Of a stretch of 64,000 bases of DNA, positions 39,928 to 49,029 are shown one piece after another. The stretch comes from Ligilactobacillus araffinosus DSM 20653 (GTDB taxonomy: Bacteria; Bacillota; Bacilli; Lactobacillales; Lactobacillaceae). Under the pieces are notes generated by a model. The model had not been told where the DNA came from, ran no database searches, and worked only from the letters and a program-made list of their open reading frames with translations. Location of the stretch: positions 315 through 64,314 of the forward strand of contig NZ_AYYZ01000029.1 in assembly GCF_001435375.1 (NCBI RefSeq). The letters are read 5' to 3'. The first letter of the stretch is position 1. Each line of letters starts with the position of its first letter. The position numbers and the translations under genes were made by a program.

Positions 39928-41310
39928 ATGTTTAAGAAAGTTTTAGTTGCAAATCGTGGTGAAATTGCGGTGCGCGTCATTCGAACATTAAAAGAAATGG
40001 GAATCAAGACGGTTGCAGTGTATTCAACGACTGACCGCGAAAGTCTCCATGTTCAGATTGCTGATGAAGCTGTTTGCATTGGTGGACCGCAACTTAAAGA
40101 TTCTTATTTGAATATGAAATCGATCTTAGCCGCTGCAATTGGAACTGGGGCGGAAGCAATTCACCCCGGATTCGGCTTTTTATCAGAAAACAGTGAATTT
40201 GCGCGGTTATGTGAAGAATGTCACGTAAAATTTATTGGCCCACGATCGGAAACGATTGAACTGATGGGCAATAAGGCAAATGCGCGGATGCGGATGATGC
40301 AAAGCGACGTTCCGGTAATTCCAGGAAGCAAGGGTTTTATTCAAGATACTGCTGAAGCACTTGAAATTGCGGATCTGGTTGGTTATCCGGTTTTGCTTAA
40401 AGCGGCTGCAGGTGGCGGTGGCAAAGGAATCCGGGTGGTTCAAGACCGGCAAGAAATGAAGACGGCGTTTACGCAGGCGAAACAAGAAGCTCAGCATGCG
40501 TTTAATGACGACCGAATGTATCTAGAAAAGGTAATGCAAGATGTCAAACACCTTGAAGTTCAAGTTTTCCGGGATCAAGCAGGTCATACCTTGGCATTTC
40601 CAGAACGGGACTGCTCAGTTCAACGCAATAAACAAAAGATGATTGAAGAAAGTCCTTGTCCAATCTTAACGGAAAAAGAACGGCAAGAGTTGCAGTCAAT
40701 TGCAATCAAAGCAACTGATGCGCTTAACTATGTCAATACCGGAACAATTGAATGCTTAATGGATCAAGATCATCATTTTTACTTCATGGAAATGAATACC
40801 CGGATTCAAGTTGAACATACGATCAGTGAAATGATTACCGGGGTCGATATTGTGCGTGAACAGGTGCGGATTGCTGCCGAGTTAGAACTTGATATTACAC
40901 AAGCGGATCTGACTCCGCATGGGGTATCACTTGAATGTCGGATTAATGCCGAGGATCCAGCGCGTGATTTTATGCCGCAATCAGGAAAGGTTGACTATCT
41001 GTACCTTCCAACCGGAAACCTTGGTGTTCGAATCGATACGGAATTGTATCCTCAATGGACGATCTCACCGTTTTATGATTCAATGGTTGCTAAATTTGTA
41101 TCATGGGGACCAACCCGGCAAGAGGCAATTGCAAAAATGCAACGCATCTTAGATGAAGCGATTATTAAGGGGGTCCAGACGAACATTGAATTCCACCAGG
41201 CATTTCTTGAACGTGATGGTCAATTTGCTAAGGGAACGGTAACGACGGATTATCTTGAAAAGCATTTTTTGCCGGAATGGAAGAAAGGTTTAAATCATGA
41301 AACTTTATGA
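39928..41310 (+). CDS. accC: Biotin carboxylase subunit of acetyl-CoA carboxylase
   Basis: ATP-grasp enzyme that carboxylates biotin on AccB. The 460-residue protein has KVLVANRGEIAVRVIR at the start, the glycine-rich AAAGGGGKGIR loop, and EMNTRIQVEHTISE in the catalytic core. It overlaps accD by 14 bp. Confidence 0.96.
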   Translation: MFKKVLVANRGEIAVRVIRTLKEMGIKTVAVYSTTDRESLHVQIADEAVCIGGPQLKDSYLNMKSILAAAIGTGAEAIHPGFGFLSENSEFARLCEECHVKFIGPRSETIELMGNKANARMRMMQSDVPVIPGSKGFIQDTAEALEIADLVGYPVLLKAAAGGGGKGIRVVQDRQEMKTAFTQAKQEAQHAFNDDRMYLEKVMQDVKHLEVQVFRDQAGHTLAFPERDCSVQRNKQKMIEESPCPILTEKERQELQSIAIKATDALNYVNTGTIECLMDQDHHFYFMEMNTRIQVEHTISEMITGVDIVREQVRIAAELELDITQADLTPHGVSLECRINAEDPARDFMPQSGKVDYLYLPTGNLGVRIDTELYPQWTISPFYDSMVAKFVSWGPTRQEAIAKMQRILDEAIIKGVQTNIEFHQAFLERDGQFAKGTVTTDYLEKHFLPEWKKGLNHETL

Positions 41311-42151
41311 AAATAAATCACGAATCAGTGAGCAGCACGTGAAGGCTGATCATCAAGCGATGGACCGGGTCCCGGACGGTTTGTGGATCACATGTCCTAA
41401 GTGTCACCAAGTATTTTTGCGTGAAAAGCTGGGAAAATTCCGAACATGCCCCGAATGCGGTTATGGATTTCGAACAAGCGCCCGGCAACGGGTTGAATGG
41501 CTCGCTGATGATTTCAAAGAAATTTTGACGGATATTGAAGAATCGAACCCAATTGATTTTGAAGGTTTTGATAAGAAGATTAAACAATGTCGTGAAAAAA
41601 GCGGAATTGATGAATCAGTCTTAACAGGGATTGCTGAAATTCAGCATGAAAAGTGTGCGCTTGCCGTCATGGATCCAGACTTTATCATGGGTTCATTAGG
41701 AAGCGTTACGGGTGAAAAACTGACCCGACTATTTGAAATGGCAACACAAAAACGGTTACCGGTTGTTTTATTTGCCCTTTCTGGCGGGGCCCGGATGCAA
41801 GAAGGTATCTACTCGCTGATGCAAATGCAAAAGGTTACTCAAGCAGTAATGGAACATTCAAGTGCTGGATTGTTTTATCTGACAGTCTTGACAGATCCAA
41901 CAACCGGTGGGGTGACGGCCAGTTTTGCCAACCAAAGCGATATTATTTTGGCTGAACCAAAAGCATTAATCGGCTTTGCTGGTCGGCGGGTAATTGAACA
42001 AACAATGCATCAAAAGATTGCTGATGACTTGCAGTCAGCGGAAACCTTAATGAAAAACGGTTTGATCGATGACATTGTTCCGCGAGATCGGCAAAAGCAG
42101 GTAATTGCAAAGTTATTGCGGTTAAACCGGACGGAGGCAGCAAATGGCTAA
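41297..42151 (+). CDS. accD: Acetyl-CoA carboxyltransferase subunit beta
   Basis: Zinc-ribbon carboxyltransferase subunit that pairs with AccA. The 284-residue protein has the four-cysteine ribbon CPKC ... CPEC at about 34-55 and the carboxyltransferase core PTTGGVTASFAN. It overlaps accA by 8 bp. Confidence 0.95.
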   Translation: MKLYENKSRISEQHVKADHQAMDRVPDGLWITCPKCHQVFLREKLGKFRTCPECGYGFRTSARQRVEWLADDFKEILTDIEESNPIDFEGFDKKIKQCREKSGIDESVLTGIAEIQHEKCALAVMDPDFIMGSLGSVTGEKLTRLFEMATQKRLPVVLFALSGGARMQEGIYSLMQMQKVTQAVMEHSSAGLFYLTVLTDPTTGGVTASFANQSDIILAEPKALIGFAGRRVIEQTMHQKIADDLQSAETLMKNGLIDDIVPRDRQKQVIAKLLRLNRTEAANG

Positions 42152-42923
42152 AAAAGAACAAACAGCAGCTGAAATTGTGAAGGCTGCTCGGGATAAAAAT
42201 AAAGTCAGTGCGCGGGAACTGATTACAAATGTTTTTGATGATTTTTATGAACTGCACGGTGATCGGGTAATGGAAGATGATCTGGCAATGATCGGCGGGA
42301 TTGCTTCGTTCAACGGCCAACCAGTCACGGTAATTGCAACCGATAAGGGAACGACTCCGCAAGAACGAATCGATCGCCATTTTGGCTGTCCAACGCCTGC
42401 CGGTTACCGCAAAGCTCAACGGTTAATGGCGCAAGCAGCGAAGTTTAACCGTCCAGTGATTACATTTGTGAACACTGCGGGAGCTTATGCCGGGGCTGAA
42501 GCAGAAGAACAGGGGCAAGGATATATGATTGCTCAAAACTTAATGGTGATGAGTGAACTAAAAACACCGTTGATTACTATTATTACCGGTGAAGGCGGTA
42601 GTGGCGGTGCGCTGGCATTAGCCGGTGGTGATTCGGTATGGATGCTTGAAAAGAGTATTTACTCGGTCATTTCACCAGAAGCCTTTGCTTCGATTCTGTG
42701 GAAGGATAGTTCCCGGGCCGATGAAGCTGCTGAAACATTGAAGATTTCACCGGCAGAATTATTAAAACGGCAGATAATTGAAGGAATTATTCCGGAAAGT
42801 GACGATCATATTGAAACGTGCACGGCAATTGCCGATGTGCTTCAAACTGAAATTCAGCGGTTGCAAAAGCTTTCGCTTGAAGAATTGCTTGCACAGCGGC
42901 ACGCGCGCTTCAGAAAATTTTAA
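42144..42923 (+). CDS. accA: Acetyl-CoA carboxyltransferase subunit alpha
   Basis: 259-residue partner of AccD. It has the HFGCPTPAGYRKAQRLM segment, the GEGGSGGALALAGGD oxyanion loop, and SPEAFASILWKD. It is shorter than the Proteobacterial protein, as usual in Lactobacillales. Confidence 0.95.
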   Translation: MAKKEQTAAEIVKAARDKNKVSARELITNVFDDFYELHGDRVMEDDLAMIGGIASFNGQPVTVIATDKGTTPQERIDRHFGCPTPAGYRKAQRLMAQAAKFNRPVITFVNTAGAYAGAEAEEQGQGYMIAQNLMVMSELKTPLITIITGEGGSGGALALAGGDSVWMLEKSIYSVISPEAFASILWKDSSRADEAAETLKISPAELLKRQIIEGIIPESDDHIETCTAIADVLQTEIQRLQKLSLEELLAQRHARFRKF

Positions 42924-42940
42924 TAGGGGATGATTAACGA

Positions 42941-43699
42941 ATGAACGGCTTGCTTGAAGGCAAAAAAATTTTAGTAATGGGCGTTGCAAACAAGCGTTCA
43001 ATTGCCTGGGGATGTGCTCAGGTAATGGCGCAACAGGGAGCAACGCTTATTTTTACATACCAAAATGAACGGATGAAGAGAAGTTTATCAAAGCTGGTCA
43101 ACGATGATGAACGGTTAATTGAATGCAATGTGGCGGCTGATGAAAACATCGAAAAGGCATTTACTGAAGTTCAAAGCCGGTTCGGCAAAATCGACGGTAT
43201 CGTGCATGCAATCGCATATGCTGATCGGAACGAACTTCAAGGCGATGTGATGAAGACGACCCGTGAAGGTTACAATTTAGCACAGGATATTTCAGCATAT
43301 TCATTGATCGCGGTTGCGCGGTATGGCCAAAAAATTCTGAACCGTCCGGGCAGCATTGTGACGTTGACTTATATGGGTTCAGTACGGGCAATCCCTAATT
43401 ATAATGCGATGGGAATTGCGAAGGCGGCGCTTGAATCGGCAGTGCGGTATTTAGCCCGCGACATGGGAAAGAATAACATTCGGGTAAATGCTATTTCGGC
43501 CGGTGCAATGAAGACGTTAGCAGTTACCGGCGTTGCAGATCATTCCGCTTTGTTGGCTGAATCTGAACGGCGGACGGTTGATCAACACTCCGTGACCTTA
43601 GAAGAAATCGGCGGCGTATGTACTTTTTTGATGAGTGATTTGGCAACTGGCGTTGTGGGTGACGTAATTTACGCGGATAAAGGAGTTCATTTGATTTAA
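42941..43699 (+). CDS. fabI: Enoyl-[ACP] reductase FabI
   Basis: NAD(P)H-dependent enoyl reductase of the SDR type, the last step of each FASII round. The 252-residue protein has the FabI cofactor motif GVANKRSIAWG and the catalytic YNAMGIAKAALE (Tyr and Lys). It closes the cluster. Many streptococci use FabK instead, so this fits lactobacilli. Confidence 0.95.
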   Translation: MNGLLEGKKILVMGVANKRSIAWGCAQVMAQQGATLIFTYQNERMKRSLSKLVNDDERLIECNVAADENIEKAFTEVQSRFGKIDGIVHAIAYADRNELQGDVMKTTREGYNLAQDISAYSLIAVARYGQKILNRPGSIVTLTYMGSVRAIPNYNAMGIAKAALESAVRYLARDMGKNNIRVNAISAGAMKTLAVTGVADHSALLAESERRTVDQHSVTLEEIGGVCTFLMSDLATGVVGDVIYADKGVHLI

Positions 43700-43706
43700 A
43701 AATCCC

Positions 43707-43734
43707 TTGTCGCAATTCTGAGTTATAGTACAAT
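43707..43734 (+). promoter_or_regulatory. Promoter of zwf
   Basis: TTGTCG (43707-43712) and TACAAT (43729-43734) with a 16-bp spacer. The predicted start near 43741 leaves room for the GGGGA ribosome-binding site at 43763-43767. Confidence 0.45.
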
Positions 43735-43772
43735 GAAAGTGTAAAATCTTGATGAAAGTGACGGGGAACGAC

Positions 43773-45242
43773 TTGAAAGAACGAAAAGCACTTTTTATTA
43801 TATTTGGCGCAACTGGCGATTTAGCCCAACGCAAACTGTATCCGGCTTTGTTTCATCTTTACCAAAAAGGATTTTTAAAGAATAAATTTGCAGTCATCGG
43901 AACTGCCCGGCGGCCGTGGACAAACGAACGGCTTCAGGAAGTAGTTCGAAACAGCGTTGCTGATATGGAAAATAACGCCCTTGAAATCAATCAGTTTGCC
44001 AGCCATTTTTATTATCAATCACATAACGTTAATGATACTGAGCACTACATAACTTTAAAAAACTTGGCAGCCAAGTTAGATGAACGCTATCAAATTGGTG
44101 GCAACCGCATCTTTTATCTTGCAATGTCACCAACGTTCTTTGGGACGATTGCCAAGCATTTGCGGTCGCAAAATCTTGTAACCGAAAACGGCTATAATCG
44201 GTTGGTCATTGAAAAGCCATTCGGCCATGATTTAAAGAGTGCGGAAGCCTTAAACGACGATATTGCCCGTTATTTTGAAGAAAAAGATATTTTTCGAATT
44301 GACCATTATCTGGGGAAGGAAATGGCTCAAAGTATTTACGCGATTCGGTTTGCCAACCCGATTTTCAACGCTTTATGGAATAACCGCTATATTTCCAATA
44401 TTCAAATTACGCTTGGCGAAATTCTAGGGGTTGAAGAACGGGCCGGTTACTATGAACATGCTGGAGCATTGAGGGACATGGTTCAAAATCATATTTTGCA
44501 ACTTGTTTCTTTATTGACGATGAATGCGCCAGTTTCATACAAAGATACTGATATTGAACGCGAAAAAATCAGTGCATTGAAGGCATTGAAGGTTTATGAA
44601 CCAGATGAAGTCCGGCAAAATTTTGTCCGCGGTCAATATGGTGCAACGGCAGGAATGCCTGCTTACCGTGAAGAAAGTCAGGTGATGGCCGATTCGATGA
44701 CCGAAACCTTTGTTGCGGGGCGGATTTTTGTAAATAACATGAATTTTGCCGGAGTTCCGATTTATATTCGGACAGGAAAGCGGATGGCTGTCAAAGGAAC
44801 TCGAATCGATGTCGTCTTTAAGGACATGCCGAATAACATTTTCTCAAACGAAAAGCTTGATCCGAACGTTTTAACGATCAACGTTGAACCGACTCCAGAG
44901 ACCAGTTTGCGGTTGAATGAAAAGGAAGTTAGCGAAGAAAATTATCCGGTAAGTAGTGTCACAATGAAATTCAAACACAACTCGGCTTTACGGGCAAAAA
45001 CGCCGGAAGCATATGAAAAGTTATTGCTTGATGTAATCAAAGGCGATTCAACAAACTTTGTTCACTGGGATGAAGTTCGCTATTCATGGCGGTTTGTTGA
45101 TGCCATTCGAAAGGCATGGAATGAATCTGACGCGGATCCAGCAATTTTTCCAAACTATGACTGCGGTTCAATGGGGCCGCGCGAAGCGGATGAATTGTTG
45201 ATTCGCGATGGAAATTATTGGGAGTTTAATCCATTAAGATAA
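43773..45242 (+). CDS. zwf: Glucose-6-phosphate 1-dehydrogenase
   Basis: Oxidises glucose-6-phosphate to 6-phosphogluconolactone with NADP. The protein has the cofactor motif FGATGDLAQRKLYPAL, the active site RIDHYLGKEMAQ and the substrate loop YIRTGKRM. The chosen TTG start gives 489 residues and follows ACGGGGA; an ATG at 43752 is in frame but has no ribosome-binding site. It is central to heterofermentative sugar use. Confidence 0.93.
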   Translation: MKERKALFIIFGATGDLAQRKLYPALFHLYQKGFLKNKFAVIGTARRPWTNERLQEVVRNSVADMENNALEINQFASHFYYQSHNVNDTEHYITLKNLAAKLDERYQIGGNRIFYLAMSPTFFGTIAKHLRSQNLVTENGYNRLVIEKPFGHDLKSAEALNDDIARYFEEKDIFRIDHYLGKEMAQSIYAIRFANPIFNALWNNRYISNIQITLGEILGVEERAGYYEHAGALRDMVQNHILQLVSLLTMNAPVSYKDTDIEREKISALKALKVYEPDEVRQNFVRGQYGATAGMPAYREESQVMADSMTETFVAGRIFVNNMNFAGVPIYIRTGKRMAVKGTRIDVVFKDMPNNIFSNEKLDPNVLTINVEPTPETSLRLNEKEVSEENYPVSSVTMKFKHNSALRAKTPEAYEKLLLDVIKGDSTNFVHWDEVRYSWRFVDAIRKAWNESDADPAIFPNYDCGSMGPREADELLIRDGNYWEFNPLR

Positions 45243-45276
45243 AAATAGGATGTGACTGAGGTCACATCCTATTTTT
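45241..45276. terminator. Strong bidirectional terminator after zwf
   Basis: Perfect 16-pair stem (45241-45256 with 45261-45276) and a TGAG loop. The arms begin with five As and end with five Ts. Confidence 0.9.
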
Positions 45277-45292
45277 ATTCATTCCTTGATTT

Positions 45293-45306
45293 CGAACATA
45301 CATTCG
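45293..45306 (+). promoter_or_regulatory. LexA-like box upstream of dinB
   Basis: CGAACATACATTCG matches the SOS consensus CGAACATATGTTCG except for two central positions, and lies about 40 bp before the dinB start. It fits SOS control of Pol IV. Confidence 0.6.
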
Positions 45307-45346
45307 TTTAAAATATTAGCGAAACTTTGAAGGTGAGGTGGAAAAC

Positions 45347-46426
45347 GTGGTAAAGCAGCGGAAAATCGTGCATGTTGATATGGATGCGTTTTATGCATCG
45401 GTTGAGATGCGGGACCATCCTGAATTACGGACTAAACCGCTCGTGATTTCACGTAATCCACAGCACACAGGTGGCCGGGGCGTTGTCGCAACGGCGAATT
45501 ACATTGCACGTTCTTATGGAATCCATTCGGCAATGAGTGCCCAGGAAGCGTTGAAAAGGTGTCCGCAAGCCTACTTTAAGAAGCCGGATTTTCCAAAATA
45601 CAAATGCGTTTCACATCAAATTCATTCGATTTTTTACGAATATACTGACAAAATCGAGCCAGTGGCCTTTGATGAAGCTTATTTGGATGTTACTGAAAAT
45701 AAACCGGGAATCGGATCGGCGGTGGCTCTTGCCCATCGAATTCAGCAAGAAATATATGATCAGTTGCATTTAACTTGTTCTACAGGTGTTTCGTATAACA
45801 AGTTTTTAGCAAAGCTTGCGTCGGATTACCACAAGCCAGTTGGAATGACGATCATTAACCCGGAGGATGCGCTTGATTTTCTTTTTCCGTTACCGATTGA
45901 AAAGTTTCGCGGTATTGGAAAGAAAACAGCACCGAAAATGCGGGAATTAGGGATCAATACTGGTGAAGATCTATATCACTGGAAAGAGATCGATTTAATC
46001 TCGAAATTCGGTAAGATGGGCCATATTTTATATCAGCGGGTTCGCGGAATTGATGACCGACCAGTTGAATGGCAGCGGGAACGAAAATCAGTTGGGAGTC
46101 AGCGAACATTTGACCAGCCATTAAACTCGATCGAACAGGTCGATGAGCAGTTGAAATTAACGGCTGAGCGGCTCGTAGCTGAACTTAAACGCCAGCAAAA
46201 GCACGGCAAAACGATCGTAATCAAGGTCCGGGACAGTCATTTTGAAACGGTCACGAAACGCCTGACGTTTGATGATTATCTTGATAATCAGGCAGACAAC
46301 TTCGCATATTACGGGCGGCAGTTATTTGACGAAATTCAAGATAATCCAATTGACGTGCGATTATTGGGATTGACGATTACCAACCTTGATCCGTTGGAAT
46401 TTGATAACATCCGACTCGATCTTTGA
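45347..46426 (+). CDS. dinB: DNA polymerase IV
   Basis: Y-family translesion polymerase. The 359-residue protein has the catalytic motif [12 protein letters not shown], the second motif [13 protein letters not shown], the finger [16 protein letters not shown] and helix-hairpin-helix [20 protein letters not shown] before the GTG at 45347 gives better spacing than the in-frame GTG at 45338. Confidence 0.95.
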   Translation: MVKQRKIVHVDMDAFYASVEMRDHPELRTKPLVISRNPQHTGGRGVVATANYIARSYGIHSAMSAQEALKRCPQAYFKKPDFPKYKCVSHQIHSIFYEYTDKIEPVAFDEAYLDVTENKPGIGSAVALAHRIQQEIYDQLHLTCSTGVSYNKFLAKLASDYHKPVGMTIINPEDALDFLFPLPIEKFRGIGKKTAPKMRELGINTGEDLYHWKEIDLISKFGKMGHILYQRVRGIDDRPVEWQRERKSVGSQRTFDQPLNSIEQVDEQLKLTAERLVAELKRQQKHGKTIVIKVRDSHFETVTKRLTFDDYLDNQADNFAYYGRQLFDEIQDNPIDVRLLGLTITNLDPLEFDNIRLDL

Positions 46427-46451
46427 AAAAGCTGGGACTTATTTGTATACT
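46423..46451 (+). promoter_or_regulatory. Promoter of nrnA-helicase operon
   Basis: TTGAAA (46423-46428), 17-bp spacer, TATACT (46446-46451). The -35 overlaps the dinB stop codon. Confidence 0.6.
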
Positions 46452-46485
46452 TGATAATTGAAGATTAATTGAAAGAGGTCAGAAA

Positions 46486-47454
46486 ATGACAATCGAACAA
46501 CAAATTATTGAAAAAATCAAAGAATACGATAAAATCATTATTCACCGTCATACAGACCCGGATCCAGATGCATTTGGTTCTCAAGGCGGATTAGCAGAAG
46601 TAATTCGGAATAGTTTTCCAGAAAAGACCGTTTACCAAGCAGGTGAAAATGATGGCAGTTTGACATGGATTACAACCGAAGATGAATTGACTGATGATAT
46701 GTTCAAGGGGGCTTTAGTGATTGCAATCGATACTGCTAATCGGCCACGGGTCGATGACCAACGTTACGATCAGGGCGATTATTTAATTAAAATCGACCAC
46801 CACCCGGATGACGATCACTATGGTGACATCAGCTTGATTAACACTGGAGCATCAAGTTGTTCGGAAATGGTTGTTGATTTAGTCAATAAATCTGAAGGTC
46901 AACTAGTATTGAATCAAAAAGCTGCGCGGATGTTATATGCCGGGATTGCAGGCGACACTGGCCGGTTTATGTATGACAATACGACAGCGCACACATTACG
47001 CGTAACGGCTCAATTATTTGAATTTGATATCAATGCTTCTGAAATGAACCGGAAAATGGATGATATCAGCCAAGGCGTTGCCAAGTTATCGGCATATGTT
47101 TGGGATAACATGATCATGACAGAACACAATGCCGCATATATTGTCTTGAAGCATGATTTAGTTAAGAGTTTTGATCTTGGAGCTCAAGGAACAGCTCCAA
47201 TTGTGTCTGTGATTGGTAAAATTGATAAGGTTGTTTGCTGGACACTCTTTGTTGAAGGCGAAGACGGTAAATACCGCTTAAATATTCGTTCAAAGGGTCC
47301 GGTAATTAACGAACTTGCTAAAGAATACGGCGGTGGCGGTCACCCATTAGCAAGTGGAGCCATGATGGACACCTTAACGGATGATCAATTGAAAGAATAC
47401 GTTGCGAAGTTAGATCAAATCGCCGCAACATACACAGGAGAAAAGAATGACTAA
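46486..47454 (+). CDS. nrnA: DHH/DHHA1 phosphoesterase (NrnA-type)
   Basis: Manganese-dependent oligoribonuclease and 3'-phosphoadenosine 5'-phosphate phosphatase. The 322-residue protein has HRHTDPDPDAFGS, AIDTANRPR, KIDHHPDDD (DHH) and the C-terminal DHHA1 motif GGGGHPLASGA. It is the family that ends RNA decay and can cleave pApA. It overlaps the helicase gene by 8 bp. Confidence 0.92.
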   Translation: MTIEQQIIEKIKEYDKIIIHRHTDPDPDAFGSQGGLAEVIRNSFPEKTVYQAGENDGSLTWITTEDELTDDMFKGALVIAIDTANRPRVDDQRYDQGDYLIKIDHHPDDDHYGDISLINTGASSCSEMVVDLVNKSEGQLVLNQKAARMLYAGIAGDTGRFMYDNTTAHTLRVTAQLFEFDINASEMNRKMDDISQGVAKLSAYVWDNMIMTEHNAAYIVLKHDLVKSFDLGAQGTAPIVSVIGKIDKVVCWTLFVEGEDGKYRLNIRSKGPVINELAKEYGGGGHPLASGAMMDTLTDDQLKEYVAKLDQIAATYTGEKND

Positions 47455-48781
47455 AGAATTTAAGGATTTTAATTTTAAACCCTTTATTAACAAAGCATTG
47501 AAAGCGATGGACTTTCGGAACCCGACGCCAGTTCAGGAACGACTGATTCCAACGATTCTGAAGGGAAAAAGTGTAGTTGGTCAGTCGCAGACTGGAAGCG
47601 GGAAGACCCATACGTTTCTTTTACCGATTTTCCAAAAAGTTGATCCAAGCGGCCCAGCACAAGCGGTAATCACCACGCCGAGTCGGGAACTGGCATATCA
47701 GATTTATGAAGCGGCAAAGCAGATTACGAAGTTCGCTCCGGAACCAATCATCGTTCATAATTATGTTGGGGGAACGGACAAGCAACGGCAAATTGAAAAA
47801 TTAAGTCACAACCAGCCACAAATCGTGATTGGAACTCCCGGCCGAATTTTAGATTTGATTCGCGCCCAAGCACTTGATGTTCACGAAGTTCAGCAATTTG
47901 TTGTTGATGAAGCGGATATGACGCTGGACATGGGATTTTTGGATGACACGGATGCAATCGCATCATCACTGCCGCAAGATTTGCAGATGATGGTCTTTTC
48001 AGCTACGATTCCTGAAAAGTTGCAACCATTCTTGCATAAATACATGGAAAATCCAGTCGTTGAGGTTGTGAAAAACCAAACAATCATCAGCGATACGATC
48101 GATAACTGGTTGATTTCAACGAAGGGGCGCGACCGCAACCAAATTATCTATAAGTTGTTGACAATGGGCGAGCCGTACTTGGCATTGGCTTTCACGAACA
48201 CGAAGGAACGGGCAGATGAACTGACAGATTACTTGCGTTCCCAAGGATTAAAGGTTGCGAAGATTCATGGTGGATTACAACCGCGGGAACGAAAGCGGAT
48301 CATGAAGGCCGTTCAAAATCTTGAATATCAATACGTTGTTGCAACCGATTTGGCAGCACGGGGAATTGATATCCAAGGCGTTTCACATGTTATCAACGAT
48401 GATTTGCCAACCGACCTTGAATTCTTTGTTCACCGGGTTGGTCGGACAGGCCGAAACGGGATGAGCGGAATAGCAATTACGCTTTATGAACCGAACGATG
48501 AAAGTAAGATCGAAGAACTTGAAAAGATGGGTATCAAGTTTGAACCGAAGGCTATTCGGAATGGCGAGATTGTTGATTCATATGACCGGAATCGGCGGTT
48601 GAAGCGGAAGAAGATCCGTGAGAAGATGGATCCGAAACTGCAAGGAATGGTCAATAAACAAAAGAAGAAACATAAACCAGGGTATAAGAAGAAAATTCAG
48701 CGCGCAATCAAGCGTGATCAGCAGCAAAAGCGGCGGATCGCCCAACGACAAGCGCGGCGTAAAGCACGCAAGTCACAGTAA
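47447..48781 (+). CDS. cshB: DEAD-box ATP-dependent RNA helicase (CshB-like)
   Basis: 444-residue cold-shock type helicase. It has Q-motif PTPVQERLIPTIL, Walker A SQTGSGKT, DEAD in VVDEADMTLDMGF, SAT, and HRVGRTGRNG. A strongly basic C-terminal tail follows. Translationally coupled to nrnA, so RNA unwinding and terminal oligoribonucleotide decay are coexpressed. Confidence 0.9.
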   Translation: MTKEFKDFNFKPFINKALKAMDFRNPTPVQERLIPTILKGKSVVGQSQTGSGKTHTFLLPIFQKVDPSGPAQAVITTPSRELAYQIYEAAKQITKFAPEPIIVHNYVGGTDKQRQIEKLSHNQPQIVIGTPGRILDLIRAQALDVHEVQQFVVDEADMTLDMGFLDDTDAIASSLPQDLQMMVFSATIPEKLQPFLHKYMENPVVEVVKNQTIISDTIDNWLISTKGRDRNQIIYKLLTMGEPYLALAFTNTKERADELTDYLRSQGLKVAKIHGGLQPRERKRIMKAVQNLEYQYVVATDLAARGIDIQGVSHVINDDLPTDLEFFVHRVGRTGRNGMSGIAITLYEPNDESKIEELEKMGIKFEPKAIRNGEIVDSYDRNRRLKRKKIREKMDPKLQGMVNKQKKKHKPGYKKKIQRAIKRDQQQKRRIAQRQARRKARKSQ

Positions 48782-48785
48782 CGGA

Positions 48786-48814
48786 TTGACAAACTCTTAA
48801 TTTTTAAATATACT
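48786..48814 (+). promoter_or_regulatory. Promoter of alaS
   Basis: TTGACA (48786-48791), 17-bp spacer, TATACT (48809-48814), a near-consensus promoter before the T-box leader. Confidence 0.8.
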
Positions 48815-48819
48815 TTTGA

Positions 48820-49010
48820 GAGATTAGGATATGTTGTTTTACGGATTCTTTTCAGCGAGGGTTTGGTTGGTGCAAAAACCTGAGAATTGTAAAATAATGC
48901 TCCCTATGATGACATTGAAATTAATAAATTTAAAGAGGTTACGATAAAGTATCGTTGCAAGCAGGGTGGTACCGCGCATGTGCGTCCCTGCAGGCAATGG
49001 TACTTTTTGT
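48820..49010 (+). promoter_or_regulatory. T-box riboswitch of alaS
   Basis: The conserved T-box core AGGGTGGTACCGCG lies at 48963-48976. It is followed by a competing hairpin whose last arm ends GGTAC before TTTTT (49004-49008). Stem I carries the GGTTGGTGCAA apical region, and a GCT triplet at 48899-48901 is the likely alanine specifier. Stem III is ACGATA/TATCGT. Uncharged tRNA-Ala should pair with the T-box and prevent termination. Confidence 0.92.
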
Positions 49011-49029
49011 ATATTGGAAAGGGAAAAAC